Below, one piece after another: positions 31,369 to 40,365 of a stretch of 60,562 nucleotides of DNA. Source of the stretch: a virus. The stretch is taken from the IMG/VR virus record IMGVR_UViG_3300042938_001279, positions 1 through 60,562 of that record, one strand, 5' to 3'. The notes under the pieces were generated by a model that ran no database searches, was not told the DNA's origin, and worked only from the letters and a program-made list of their open reading frames with translations. Numbering within the stretch: the stretch's first letter is position 1; each line of letters opens with the position of its first letter. Made by a program: the position numbers and the translations under genes.

Positions 31369-31938
31369 TTACCCGAGGAGTGAGCTGCGGAGAGGGTCGA
31401 ACGCATCAACCGGCTTACCGTTGACGGTCTTCGATCCCCCGAGGCCAGCCGCTCGCATGAGGGCTGCGTTCTTTGCTTGCTTGGCCTGGAGGTTTTGCTG
31501 GTTCATGGCCATGCTGGCCTGATGCCCGGCCATCTCGGACTGGTGCTTCATGTTTGCCAGGTACTGTTCGTGAGCCATCTGCTCAGAGTCGCGCGCCTGA
31601 CTGACACGGCTGTTCATCTCTCTGGCGATGGCGTCGTTCGTCTGCTGAATCGATGACGCCTGGTTGTTGAAGTGCTCCCGGGCGGCTGGGTGCATGTAGT
31701 CCATCTGCGTCGGAGCGGGCATTTGAGACGGCATCTGCTGGGCTCCGGGCGGCTGGCTGAGCTGCTGCTGCGGCGGGGGCGTTTGATTGCCGAATAGGCC
31801 TGGAGGGGCGACCTTCATCGGGCGGGCTGGCTTGCTTGGCTTTCGGGTTGGCTTGGCTGGCGGCCCGCCTGGCGCAAAGCCCGGCGTCCGCATCAGGTCG
31901 GACACGTCATCTCCGAACACCGGGAAGTTTTCGCTCAT
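31369..31938 (-). CDS. Pro/Gln-rich structural-type protein, first gene of a late unit
   Basis: MSENFPVFGDDVSDLMRTPG begins a 189-residue protein with a Pro-rich N-terminus (LSQPPGAQQMPSQMPAPTQM) and a Gln/Met/Ala helix (HQASMAMNQQNLQAKQAKNA). It is preceded by GGCAGGAG and by the late-promoter motif 16 bases upstream, so it heads the 31938-21382 transcription unit of internal virion proteins. Confidence 0.6.
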   Translation of the reverse strand: MSENFPVFGDDVSDLMRTPGFAPGGPPAKPTRKPSKPARPMKVAPPGLFGNQTPPPQQQLSQPPGAQQMPSQMPAPTQMDYMHPAAREHFNNQASSIQQTNDAIAREMNSRVSQARDSEQMAHEQYLANMKHQSEMAGHQASMAMNQQNLQAKQAKNAALMRAAGLGGSKTVNGKPVDAFDPLRSSLLG

Positions 31939-31951
31939 GGTTGCTCCTGCC

Positions 31952-31976
31952 CCCTATTTATGTCGCCATGACGCCG
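31952..31976 (-). promoter_or_regulatory. Late promoter motif, site A
   Basis: Minus strand carries ATGGCGACATAAATAGGG, whose TAAATA lies 16 bases before the 31938 start codon. A 25-base block here is identical to site B at 44611-44635. The TAA of the upstream gene (31958) is inside the motif. The -10-like ACATAAATA resembles the T4-type late promoter TATAAATA; assignment to the phage sigma factor is inference. Confidence 0.7.
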
Positions 31977-32392
31977 CTTTGTCCCTCGGCGTTCTTGCAT
32001 GCCATCAGAATCATGGACTTGGCCCACGTCCGATTGAAAGCTAGGTTTGCGAACACGCCTCGCTTTCTAGCTTCTTCCTCTATCCAATTGATCACAGTTT
32101 CAATGTTGTCTCGAACCCATTGTGATCCAAGCTGATCCATCTTGGCTGCGTGGGCATTGCACTCGCAGTCCCCCTTGGGAACGATCCTGAGCCACGCGAA
32201 CATCTTCTTCAGCTCTGTTCCCGGACCGGCTGGCGGAATCGCCTCTTCTCGCTTGCGGGGGTATGCGTAGTGGGTCTCATCGACCGTGATCATGTCTCCG
32301 TCCCTGGAGACGATGCACATCTCTACTTCGTCCCAGGTGTAGCCGCGCTCGGTGAGTCTGGCCTCGAACTGAGAGACTGGTCCTGTAATCAC
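31958..32392 (-). CDS. Hypothetical protein, 144 aa
   Basis: MITGPVSQFEARLTERGYTW begins a 144-residue protein with PGTELKKMFAWLRIVPKGDC and ECNAHAAKMDQLGSQWVRDN, containing a short Cys-x-Cys pair (DCECN), and EEEARKRGVF near the end. Its stop codon lies inside late-promoter site A. It looks like a globular zinc-binding domain seen in phage late genes, but I do not name a family. Confidence 0.6.
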   Translation of the reverse strand: MITGPVSQFEARLTERGYTWDEVEMCIVSRDGDMITVDETHYAYPRKREEAIPPAGPGTELKKMFAWLRIVPKGDCECNAHAAKMDQLGSQWVRDNIETVINWIEEEARKRGVFANLAFNRTWAKSMILMACKNAEGQSGVMAT

Positions 32393-32967
32393 GGAAACAC
32401 CTGCGCAGGGCAGCCTCCGTAGACAGCGTCATTCGGGTAGCACTTTCCGTCGCTGCACGCGATCCCGTTGACGGTCGTGCCCGACTTCAAGTAAAGCGTG
32501 CCGCTCCTCTGGGTGCCCTGGCCGATGTAGTCAGCCATCTCCTGCGACCCAAGACGGCAACTGTCTCGCGGGTCTATGGACACGTTCGGAGGGACGCCTA
32601 TGTAGCCCAACACTGGGTAGTAAATGCGGCAAAGCGTGTAAGGGTTGCTGGCGCCGTATGGCCTCCAGCTCTTGACGTAGGTGCCGGTCGGGCAGACCCC
32701 GTTTCGCTGGTCGATCTCGAAGTAGCAGAATGTCGGGCAGCCGATCTGGCAGTTGGCCTGGCACTCGGCCTGCGTGGCGTAGCCGCCAGCCTGAAGCCTA
32801 AACTCGCACAGGCCAGTGGCTCGGTTGCAGAACCATGTCCCGGGGTCTGGAGGAGGCGGAGGGTCGCAGCACTCGCACGGCGAGTCTGGGTTCAGGTCAA
32901 CGTCTGACCGAACCAGCTTTCCTCCCTTCCGCAGCAGCTTCTTCTTCCGCCGGACGAGCTTGGCCAT
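32389..32967 (-). CDS. Cysteine-rich protein, 192 aa
   Basis: Fifteen Cys in 192 residues after a Lys/Arg-rich start (MAKLVRRKKKLLRKGGKLVR). Examples are CECCDPPPPPDPGTWFC, LCEF, AECQANC, IGCPTFCYF and ACSDGKC. The patterns resemble disulphide-stabilised extracellular or chitin-binding-like modules. A virion surface location is plausible. The basic N-terminus is not a signal peptide. Function unknown. Confidence 0.6.
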   Translation of the reverse strand: MAKLVRRKKKLLRKGGKLVRSDVDLNPDSPCECCDPPPPPDPGTWFCNRATGLCEFRLQAGGYATQAECQANCQIGCPTFCYFEIDQRNGVCPTGTYVKSWRPYGASNPYTLCRIYYPVLGYIGVPPNVSIDPRDSCRLGSQEMADYIGQGTQRSGTLYLKSGTTVNGIACSDGKCYPNDAVYGGCPAQVFP

Positions 32968-32968
32968 T

Positions 32969-33607
32969 TCACGCCTCGCAGTCCGTGGTGTTCTTCAGGT
33001 CCTTCTCGATGGCGTCGAGCCGTCTTTTCATCTTGGCCATCTCAGCCGCCTGTAGCTTGAGGACTTCGCAAATGTCTCGCCCCTTGATGAGGCCCATGCC
33101 GTAGTCCTTGCAGCACTTCGGGCACCCGCCAAGGTCTCCGCCTGTCACCAAACGAATGCAGTCGTCCACCTTCTTGCGGAACCACGAGCAGTTGAGCCGC
33201 TCCAGCATCCTCGTCTCGAAACTTGCGAGTGCTGCCTGGATCGCAGACGACACCATCGAATCAATCAAATCCTTGATGGAGTCCCAGTCGATATCGCCGG
33301 GAGTTCCCGGGATTCCTGGCATGCCATCTTTCCCTGCTGTCCCGGTGCCGTTGTACCCCGGCAGCCCATCCTTACCGGCTTTTCCTGTGGCCCCGTCTTT
33401 GGCGTTTGCTTCCTTAGCCTTGGTGGCATTGAAGAAGTCGGGGTTATTGGCTGTCGTGGAATCGTAGGACCGAGGCCCTTGGCTTGTCGGAGTTGGGTTG
33501 TTGGACATGGACAGAAGCCGCTGGGCAATATCCAGGCTGTGACCGGCCGGGATGCCCGCTTGCGTGAAAAGGCCAGCGATCTGTTGCGCGGAGACGTTGC
33601 TGCTCAT
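32969..33607 (-). CDS. Collagen-like/coiled-coil protein, 212 aa
   Basis: A collagen-like Gly-x-y stretch (GATGKAGKDGLPGYNGTGTA and GKDGMPGIPGTPG, about residues 85-117) links an N-terminal head (MSSNVSAQQIAGLFTQAGIP) to a helical region. A Cys cluster (CPKCCKDYG) and a C-terminal coiled coil (AEMAKMKRRLDAIEKDLKN) follow. Collagen-like trimers are common in phage fibres. It overlaps the tail nozzle gene by four bases. Confidence 0.65.
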   Translation of the reverse strand: MSSNVSAQQIAGLFTQAGIPAGHSLDIAQRLLSMSNNPTPTSQGPRSYDSTTANNPDFFNATKAKEANAKDGATGKAGKDGLPGYNGTGTAGKDGMPGIPGTPGDIDWDSIKDLIDSMVSSAIQAALASFETRMLERLNCSWFRKKVDDCIRLVTGGDLGGCPKCCKDYGMGLIKGRDICEVLKLQAAEMAKMKRRLDAIEKDLKNTTDCEA

Positions 33608-36600
33608 TCTCCCTCTACCCCCATGACTTCAATTCCGTGAAGGATCACTGGGCCCGAGTCGTCTTGCTGACCAAACAGCTTGACGGCAACGTGAGCATCT
33701 GAGCCGCTGAAGTCCCGGATCGTTCTTCCAGCGAACACGGCGCGAGCCACTCCGTTTGAGTCGCCTTCCTGGTGCGGATTGATCTCCAGGTTGACGTAGG
33801 ACTGCGGCTGCGTTTGGTCTGCGATGAAACCCACGCCGCGATCTCTTCCGGCCACGTTCTTTCTCGGCGTGGTCGAGTTGTTGTAGAAGAGCTGGAGATA
33901 AAGCATGCACTTGGAAAGCGTGGTGCGATGAATCACTGAGACCGTTCTGCTGTTCTGCTGGTCGCCGTTCTTTGCGGTCTCATCTGTGATGAAGGCAAAG
34001 TTCCCTGACTTCCATGACCACGGCACTGGCGTTCCATCGTCGGTCAGGCCTTGCCCAAACTGCACGACACCGGGCTTGCCGGACAACTTCGATGCGCTGG
34101 CTGTGATCTGCGTGATCTGGCCGTCTGCCCCCCTGATCTCCGTTGCGCTGAAGAATTGCGACGGATATCCCTCCAGCCACGAGGTTTTCGTGTCCGGGTC
34201 ATAGACGATCTGCCTGGTCGGAAACTCGCCTTCATCTCCCGTGAAGCAGACATGGATGCGGATGACGCCACAGCCCCTGTCCGATCTCAAGAAAAACCGT
34301 TTCCGCTTAGAGAAGTCGATGGTCGGAAGGCTTGCGTCGGTGTTGGTTCTGACCATGGTTTCAAGAGCATCAAAGAGGCTTTCTGTCTGCCCCTGTTCAT
34401 TGATCTTGTAGAGACCGTCGTCATCAAAGACGTAGGCATCTCCCATGTAGATATCCCAGCACCTCTGATTCAAGCATCCGCGATAGGCAACGAGGGATGT
34501 CGTTGCATTCATGGCTGGGTTGTTCACCCAATTCAGCCTGTTGCAGTGCCGGGCCTGCATGACAAGGACTGCGCCTGCGTAAGGGATCATGGCTGTGATG
34601 TAGTCCGTGTCCCTCACGTTGGTTTGAAGAACCAGCTCGTTTGTTTCGGGCATGGACTCGGGCTCGTCGGCCTCTGAGTACATGATCGTGTTGGGCCTCT
34701 TGCCGGTTGTGTCCACTGCCAGAAGAGTGCGGTCCTGGAACACGATGCCGACCGAGAAGTCCGTGGACGCCACCCCGAATCTGTTTGCGTTGAGACTGCC
34801 ATCGTCCAGCAAGATCGGCATAGCCTCGAACCCGTCTCTGTTCACGTCCGTCAGGTCATAGTCGGAGAGCTTGTCCTCGAAGGGGAGCGTTGCGTCGGTA
34901 AGGGTGGTCACCCTGAAGAGCGTGATTGCTTGATCGCTGGTGCTTCTCCACAGCTCAGTTCCCGTCGCCCACTCAGGCTTTGGGTCCGGGATACGCCATG
35001 TGAGTTTTGCAGCGTGATCTCCGCAGTTCACCTCGTTGACTGGAGAAAGGCTCGACAGGACCGGGCCGCCTGCGTCCTTCGCCACTCTTGCATTCACCCA
35101 CCTGTAGTAGCACTGGTACTTGCCACGAAGAGTTGCTCGCATGATCGCAAGGCCACGAGCTCCGCCTACGTCGCCTTCTGTGTTGAGCAACTTGGGAGCG
35201 AACAGATATGTCTTGTTGGGGTTCTCAAGAAGCAGCTTCGTGATCCTGCCGTAGCAATCCACTTCCGTGTTGATGGTGTCCCCGTCTTCGGTGGTGAAGA
35301 CAGGGGGCGTCATGTAGCCCTTGCCTGCGTTTGCTGGCAGGGGATCAATTTGCCTCTGCTTGTAGGTGTTGAGCTGCGAGATGGTTAGCTTGTCTGGGCA
35401 CCGCGGGTCCGAAATGCAGTAACCGCGAGCTCGGAGCTGGCACGTCGCAGTGGTGTTGCAGTTCGGGCCGTTCGAGTATCCAGCCGAGAATCCAGATGCG
35501 GTGTGCAGCGTGGCGACGATCTCGTCCCCGGGCTCATACCCCGACCCAAAGTCATAGACTTGGGCTGTGATCGTGTAGTCAGCAAGATCAGTTCCGTCGC
35601 CAACCGGGTAGCACTTGAACTTTCCCCAGAAGGCATCCGGGAACATGAAGATGACCTTCGCTCCCCTGCCTTTGCCTCCCGTGGCTGGAACGATGACGCC
35701 GTTACCCTCTCTGGTGTACTCAGACAAGCAGAGCCAGTAGTAGAGCGGGTACTCGAATATCTCCCAGAAGACCGCTCCGGTGTCTGGGTCTCCTGCCGCA
35801 AACCCCTTCTTCAGCTTCAGGGCGGCGGCGGCGCCAGTCCCTGTGACCGCAAGCCCGGGTTGATCCCGGAACTGCACGCACGCAGTGGACGTGTAGCCAG
35901 TTCCTCCGTCAGTGACCTCGACTTCGGAGACTTGAGCATTGCCGATCCGGGCGATGGCCTTGGCCTGGCGGCCTGGACCGTTGTAGGGCTTTTCGTATGG
36001 AGTGCCCGCTGGGTCCAGCGAGAGTGCTGTGGCCCAGGGAGGGATCACGCTTTCGGTCGTGTTGGTGAACGGCCCCGAGGTGGCGGCGTTGCTCTGGCCT
36101 GGAGGGGGCCCGACGTAGACCGCAGGCGGCAGGTGATACCCGTTGCCAACGTCCGTTAGATCGATGCGGGCGACGTAGAAGCTGGGGCTGGAGTCGATTG
36201 CGATGACTGGCTTCGTGGCTGGGGCAGCCAAGCCCACTGGTCTAAGGCTTCCGTCACGGCTGCGTACAAGCCCCTGATTCCCGTGCCCCTGGTAGATGTA
36301 GACTTCGCCCCTCCGCCCCTGACAGAACGAGACCGGAAACTCCGGCCTGAGCGCGGTGCGCTTTTGGGAAACAGTCGCTTCAGTTCCGACAAGGTTTGTG
36401 ATCTCCAGGATGTTTCCAGCGTCATCGAACGCCATGACAGTGTCCGTGCTCCCGGACCCCACCGACAGCCCCCACATCTCCAGGAGCTTGTTTGCCACGC
36501 TCAGGATGGTCTTCATCCCGCCCCTGACAGTGAGCTGACCGGGGACCAGCGACATGACATTGAACTGCTCGGTGGCTGCACCGGGAGGGAGTTTGTAGGC

Positions 36601-36642
36601 GCTGGCAGCCTGGTACAGGCCAAGGAAGTTGGAGATTTTCAT
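33604..36642 (-). CDS. Tail nozzle/tail tubular protein B-like, 1012 aa
   Basis: MKISNFLGLYQAASAYKLPP begins the characteristic start of podovirus tail nozzle proteins, followed by FNVMSLVPGQLTVRGGMKTI. Repeated beta units with DxGxGY motifs (VGNGYHLPP, GGTGYTSTA, FGSGYEPGD) suggest a beta-propeller and barrel fold. It is followed in the genome by the adaptor gene (36639) with an ATGA overlap, as in T7/P22-like tail modules. There is no sheath or tube gene nearby. Confidence 0.7.
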   Translation of the reverse strand: MKISNFLGLYQAASAYKLPPGAATEQFNVMSLVPGQLTVRGGMKTILSVANKLLEMWGLSVGSGSTDTVMAFDDAGNILEITNLVGTEATVSQKRTALRPEFPVSFCQGRRGEVYIYQGHGNQGLVRSRDGSLRPVGLAAPATKPVIAIDSSPSFYVARIDLTDVGNGYHLPPAVYVGPPPGQSNAATSGPFTNTTESVIPPWATALSLDPAGTPYEKPYNGPGRQAKAIARIGNAQVSEVEVTDGGTGYTSTACVQFRDQPGLAVTGTGAAAALKLKKGFAAGDPDTGAVFWEIFEYPLYYWLCLSEYTREGNGVIVPATGGKGRGAKVIFMFPDAFWGKFKCYPVGDGTDLADYTITAQVYDFGSGYEPGDEIVATLHTASGFSAGYSNGPNCNTTATCQLRARGYCISDPRCPDKLTISQLNTYKQRQIDPLPANAGKGYMTPPVFTTEDGDTINTEVDCYGRITKLLLENPNKTYLFAPKLLNTEGDVGGARGLAIMRATLRGKYQCYYRWVNARVAKDAGGPVLSSLSPVNEVNCGDHAAKLTWRIPDPKPEWATGTELWRSTSDQAITLFRVTTLTDATLPFEDKLSDYDLTDVNRDGFEAMPILLDDGSLNANRFGVASTDFSVGIVFQDRTLLAVDTTGKRPNTIMYSEADEPESMPETNELVLQTNVRDTDYITAMIPYAGAVLVMQARHCNRLNWVNNPAMNATTSLVAYRGCLNQRCWDIYMGDAYVFDDDGLYKINEQGQTESLFDALETMVRTNTDASLPTIDFSKRKRFFLRSDRGCGVIRIHVCFTGDEGEFPTRQIVYDPDTKTSWLEGYPSQFFSATEIRGADGQITQITASASKLSGKPGVVQFGQGLTDDGTPVPWSWKSGNFAFITDETAKNGDQQNSRTVSVIHRTTLSKCMLYLQLFYNNSTTPRKNVAGRDRGVGFIADQTQPQSYVNLEINPHQEGDSNGVARAVFAGRTIRDFSGSDAHVAVKLFGQQDDSGPVILHGIEVMGVEGE

Positions 36643-37694
36643 GGGTAGCTACCGGGTTCCCCTCCGTCGAGGATCAGTGGTCCTGGGCTGGATGGCGAGC
36701 CGCCGTCCAGCGTGTTTCCTGAAGTCGATCCGCTGCTTCCCGAAGAGCCGGGCCCGGAGCCTGCGTTGTCTGCCCCGGGCCTCAGGTACCAGTACGAGTA
36801 GTAGCCAAACCGAGAGTCACGGCGACCCGAGATAGGAGCCTTGGAGTCTCGCTCGAACGCCAGCCTCAGGTCTCTTCCGTAGACTCCCATTGCCCCTTCG
36901 ATGTTTTTTCCAGTCAGCCTCGCCAACCATGTCTCGGCGCCCGACAACAAAGCAGTGTACATCTGGGGAGAAATGTCCAAGTAGTCAGTGATGATGTACT
37001 TGGTGTTCTGGTACTGAAGCGGTCCGGCCGGGCTCCATGCAGAAAGCTCGCCCGCACTGGTGACTGCATAGATCAACGCCTCATCGGAGTACCCGTTCAT
37101 GCCAGCGAGGCTTTCTGGATGAATTGCCGGGTCTCCTGAGAATCGGATCAGGCTTCCCGTCATCAGCTTTGAGAACTTCGTGTCTGTTCCGTGGGTGATG
37201 ACGCCGTCTGTTGTCACGGTTCCACACCTGGCTTGATCCTCCCATCCGGTGAATCTCAAGTCCCTCGGACGACGACGGTAGGTGAGCGTCATCGACGTGT
37301 CATAGGCCCATCCGTTGAAGACCCTCATCTCCCATCGGTCTGGCATGGAGATCGAAGGAGTGATCGTCCACACGATGTGAACCAACGACCTGAAGGTGGT
37401 GTTGATCAGTCGCTCAAACTCCATCGGGGAGACGTATTCGGCAACGATTCCCGTGGTTGGGAGAGCGACAGCATCGACGGAGCTTACGCCCCACGGGAGC
37501 TTGTAGCTGATGACTTGGTTGGAGGACGGAAGGGAAATGTTGTCCGTGCTGTGATACCAATCCCAAGATCGCACTTCCACCAAGTCTCTGTAGGCATGGA
37601 ACAGGGACTGCCTAAGAACTCGATGCTCTTGGTCTTGAGCTCCTCCGCCCACTGAAGACATGAGGTATTCGATGGCGTCGATCGCGGCGTACAT
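36639..37694 (-). CDS. Head-tail adaptor (tail tubular protein A-like)
   Basis: MYAAIDAIEYLMSSVGGGAQ begins a helical N-terminus followed by HRVLRQSLFHAYRDLVEVRS and WDWYHST, then beta strands including MTLTYRRRPRDLRFTGW, and a Gly/Ser/Pro-rich C-terminal tail. This fits the gp4/gp11-type adaptors that ring the portal of podoviruses. It sits between the long fibre and the nozzle. Confidence 0.65.
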   Translation of the reverse strand: MYAAIDAIEYLMSSVGGGAQDQEHRVLRQSLFHAYRDLVEVRSWDWYHSTDNISLPSSNQVISYKLPWGVSSVDAVALPTTGIVAEYVSPMEFERLINTTFRSLVHIVWTITPSISMPDRWEMRVFNGWAYDTSMTLTYRRRPRDLRFTGWEDQARCGTVTTDGVITHGTDTKFSKLMTGSLIRFSGDPAIHPESLAGMNGYSDEALIYAVTSAGELSAWSPAGPLQYQNTKYIITDYLDISPQMYTALLSGAETWLARLTGKNIEGAMGVYGRDLRLAFERDSKAPISGRRDSRFGYYSYWYLRPGADNAGSGPGSSGSSGSTSGNTLDGGSPSSPGPLILDGGEPGSYP

Positions 37695-37697
37695 GGA

Positions 37698-40022
37698 TCA
37701 CCCCGTGTAGCAGATGTTGTTGACAAACGGGCTGACGCGATAGTTCGTCGTCACCTGAGAGCCAGCCGAGACGAACTTATTGGCGCCGTAGGCTAGACCG
37801 TTCCATGCCGGAACCGCATTGGACTGGATCGGCATGACGGTGTTCCGAATGGTCCAGGTCACGCCGTCCGGGCTGGTGATGCAGGTTGCCTGTCCGTTGA
37901 GAGCCATGAAAAGGCCATTGCCGTAGGCCAAGCCCCTCCATTCCGACGAGGTTCCAATCGTCCTTGCAGTCCAGGCTGTGCCGTTCGTGCTGGTGTAGGC
38001 CGTCCCTCCACCGTAGGGCACCATGACGTAGAGCGAGCCGCTGTATGCGACCTCGAACGGGGCCGCTGCCGCAGTCCCGAAGTAGAAGTCTGCGCCCGCC
38101 AGCGTGACCTTGGTCCAGACGGCACCGTCCGTGGACGAATAGAAAAAGCCGTCCGTGAGTCTGGCAAACCACCGGCCGCCTGAGAACCTGATTTCTGCGT
38201 TGTTCCAGGCGGTGTTGTTCGTTGCCCCCGAGATGCTCGTGGAAATGGCAGTGAGCTGCCCGTTGAAAAACTGCCACAGGGCGCCAGAGGGGGCAGTGAC
38301 TGCGCCCGCCCACCCAGGGTCCGAAGGCCTTGCCGTGATGAGAAAGCGGTTCACTCCGAAGTCATAAGACCGAGCCTCGGAGAAACCCGGGGTTCCAGCC
38401 GACCACACAGGCGCCGCTACACCCCAGGTCATTCCATCGATCGAAGTCCCGACAGACATTGAGTTCCTTCCCAGAACCCAGCAGTCGTTGATTGCGAGGA
38501 ACAGCCCGCCGCCACGAGCAATCCGGCTGAACCGAGACGACACTGGGACCGGAGAAGGGCACGCCTGCCACGCAACCCCGTCCACGGAGTACGAATACCC
38601 GGTCGTGAACAGGCCTCCTGAAATGTCGCCGTCTGGGGCGTAGCTCAGGGCACCAAGCCTGCTGTAGCCAGAGGTATTCCACGGGTAATCTGTGGTCCCG
38701 GAGGCGAGCTTCCAGGACGATCCGTTGACCGTTGGCGCAGACCCAACAGTGACCGTAGCGATCTGGCTGAAGACTGTGCCAACGCTGCTGGTCGTGGCGG
38801 TGTTGCGATACCTGGCGCCGTTGTCTCCCGTGGAGACCGCGACCGTGAGCGATGTCGAGTTTGCTCCCGAGATTGCAGCCCAAGTCGAGCCACCGGCAGC
38901 CATCTTCTGCCAGGCGTAGACGATAGGGCTCTCGGTGGACTGAGCGATTGCCGTGAGCGTGATCGTGGCGCCCGATGTGACGGTGGTGTCGGCGGGGTTG
39001 GTCGTGAAGACCGTGGACTGCTGCGTGGCTGCGGCACTTGGAAGAACGAGGTTCAGCACGAAGTTTGGTGAAGTGCCAGTGATCGATGCAGAGGCTGCGG
39101 CTCCGGTCGAGACAGTGCCGATGGTCAGGGTTGGGCTCGGGCCAGCGGGCCCTTGGCTTCCGGCCACGCCTTGCAGACCCGGGATTCCCTGCGACCCGGT
39201 CGGACCCTGGGCTCCAGCCACTCCGGCGGCACCGGCCGGACCCACTGGGCCACGAAGCTGCCCGATGTCGAGCCAGCCGTTGGCCTGCATGGTGTTTGAG
39301 GTGGAGCCGCCGACGTAGAGGAAGCCGTCCCCGGTGGCACCGGCAGACGGGGTTCCAGACGGGATGGTCGTTCCAAGAATCCAGAGGTCACCTAAGGCCG
39401 GAGATGAGGCGGGAGGCCAGACCGTGATGATGCCGCGAATGACAGCAGCGGCTCCTCTTTCTCCCTGGGGTCCGGCCGCTCCAGTCGGGCCCGCCACGCC
39501 TTGGGGTCCCGCTGGACCAGCACTGCCCGTGTCGCCCTTGGGGAGGACGAGGCTGAGCGTGAGGTTCGGAGCGGTGCCCGAGAACGTGGCTGACGGCGTG
39601 GTCCCAGAGGTCACAGTGCCGATCGTGATTGCCGTGGCAGCCCCAGCAACGCCAGACTCGCCCTTGGGAAGGACCAGGTTCAAGATGGGGTTTTCTGCCG
39701 TCCCGGTGATGGTCGCACTGGCGGCCGTACCCTGAGACACAGAGCCGATGCTGATGGGGGCCGCGGAGCCGGGGTCTCCCTTTGGGCCAGCGGGGCCATC
39801 CGGGCCAGCCGGGCCGACGCTACCGGCCGGGCCAGCGATGCCAGGCAGGCCGCGGTCGGACTTGTAGGGCAGGTTGTTCCAGGTGGTGGTGCCGTCGCCC
39901 AGCTTGAAGCGGCCGGTGTCCTCCTCAACGCCAAACTCGGCACTGCCGAGCACCGGGTTGTCGAAGACCCACTCCATGGAGGTTCCGCGCCGAAGCAGGA
40001 TTTGCTGGTAGATCGTTGGCAT
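37698..40022 (-). CDS. Collagen-like tail fibre / receptor-binding protein, 774 aa
   Basis: Residues 1-55 (MPTIYQQILLRRGTSMEWVF, then EFGVEEDTGRFKLGDGTTTW) match the N-terminal fibre-attachment domain seen in many tail fibres. Collagen-like Gly-x-y blocks follow (LPGIAGPAGSVGPAGPDGPA and GSAGPAGPQGVAGPTGAAGP). Between them are repeats ending NLVLPKG. An Ig-like region at about 350-430 and a C-terminal set of repeated SxDGxxW-type blades (VDGVAWQACP, TDGAVWTKVT, TNGTAWTART, PDGVTWTIRN) form a beta-propeller. The gene is headed by late-promoter site C. Confidence 0.75.
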   Translation of the reverse strand: MPTIYQQILLRRGTSMEWVFDNPVLGSAEFGVEEDTGRFKLGDGTTTWNNLPYKSDRGLPGIAGPAGSVGPAGPDGPAGPKGDPGSAAPISIGSVSQGTAASATITGTAENPILNLVLPKGESGVAGAATAITIGTVTSGTTPSATFSGTAPNLTLSLVLPKGDTGSAGPAGPQGVAGPTGAAGPQGERGAAAVIRGIITVWPPASSPALGDLWILGTTIPSGTPSAGATGDGFLYVGGSTSNTMQANGWLDIGQLRGPVGPAGAAGVAGAQGPTGSQGIPGLQGVAGSQGPAGPSPTLTIGTVSTGAAASASITGTSPNFVLNLVLPSAAATQQSTVFTTNPADTTVTSGATITLTAIAQSTESPIVYAWQKMAAGGSTWAAISGANSTSLTVAVSTGDNGARYRNTATTSSVGTVFSQIATVTVGSAPTVNGSSWKLASGTTDYPWNTSGYSRLGALSYAPDGDISGGLFTTGYSYSVDGVAWQACPSPVPVSSRFSRIARGGGLFLAINDCWVLGRNSMSVGTSIDGMTWGVAAPVWSAGTPGFSEARSYDFGVNRFLITARPSDPGWAGAVTAPSGALWQFFNGQLTAISTSISGATNNTAWNNAEIRFSGGRWFARLTDGFFYSSTDGAVWTKVTLAGADFYFGTAAAAPFEVAYSGSLYVMVPYGGGTAYTSTNGTAWTARTIGTSSEWRGLAYGNGLFMALNGQATCITSPDGVTWTIRNTVMPIQSNAVPAWNGLAYGANKFVSAGSQVTTNYRVSPFVNNICYTG

Positions 40023-40035
40023 GCCCGGCCTCTTC

Positions 40036-40055
40036 CTCTGTTTATGTCGCTACCT
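40036..40055 (-). promoter_or_regulatory. Late promoter motif, site C
   Basis: Minus strand GTAGCGACATAAACAGAGG; the TAAACA is 16 bases before the fibre gene start (40022). It shares GCGACATAAA with sites A, B and D and is the most divergent copy. Confidence 0.6.
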
Positions 40056-40058
40056 AGA

Positions 40059-40205
40059 TCACGATCGCCACGCAGACGCCGTCCTCGGAAACGCCGTCCC
40101 GGCCACCCAGACGCCGTCTTGCTTCTTCCACACTCGACCGGCCTTCCACACGCCAGACACGCGAACCCACGCAATCACTTGCTGACGCAGGATCGTGAGC
40201 AGCAT
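40059..40205 (-). CDS. Tiny Trp-rich protein, 48 aa
   Basis: MLLTILRQQVIAWVRVSGVW then KAGRVWKKQDGVWVAG: two short GVW/VW repeats like those on phage fibre tips. ATG 40205 lies one base after the upstream TGA. It is one of the short genes between the propeller-like and collagen-like fibre proteins. Confidence 0.5.
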   Translation of the reverse strand: MLLTILRQQVIAWVRVSGVWKAGRVWKKQDGVWVAGTAFPRTASAWRS

Positions 40206-40206
40206 G

Positions 40207-40365
40207 TCACGCCTCCAGCTTTGCGAGTGTCGTTCTCGTGGACTCGATGGCTGTGTCGGTTCGCACGACGCCGTCCACGTCCCCAATAGAGGACAGATCG
40301 ACGCGCTGCTTTTCCAAGTGCGCAATCTTCCTTCGCAGAAGCTCTGACAGTTCCGGTATTGTCAT
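40207..40365 (-). CDS. Small coiled-coil protein, 52 aa
   Basis: MTIPELSELLRRKIAHLEKQ followed by RVDLSSIGDVDGVVRTDTAI: a helical hairpin-like 52-residue product. Its ATG overlaps the TAA of the preceding gene (TAATG). Small helical proteins of this type are frequent in phage tail modules. Function unknown. Confidence 0.5.
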   Translation of the reverse strand: MTIPELSELLRRKIAHLEKQRVDLSSIGDVDGVVRTDTAIESTRTTLAKLEA

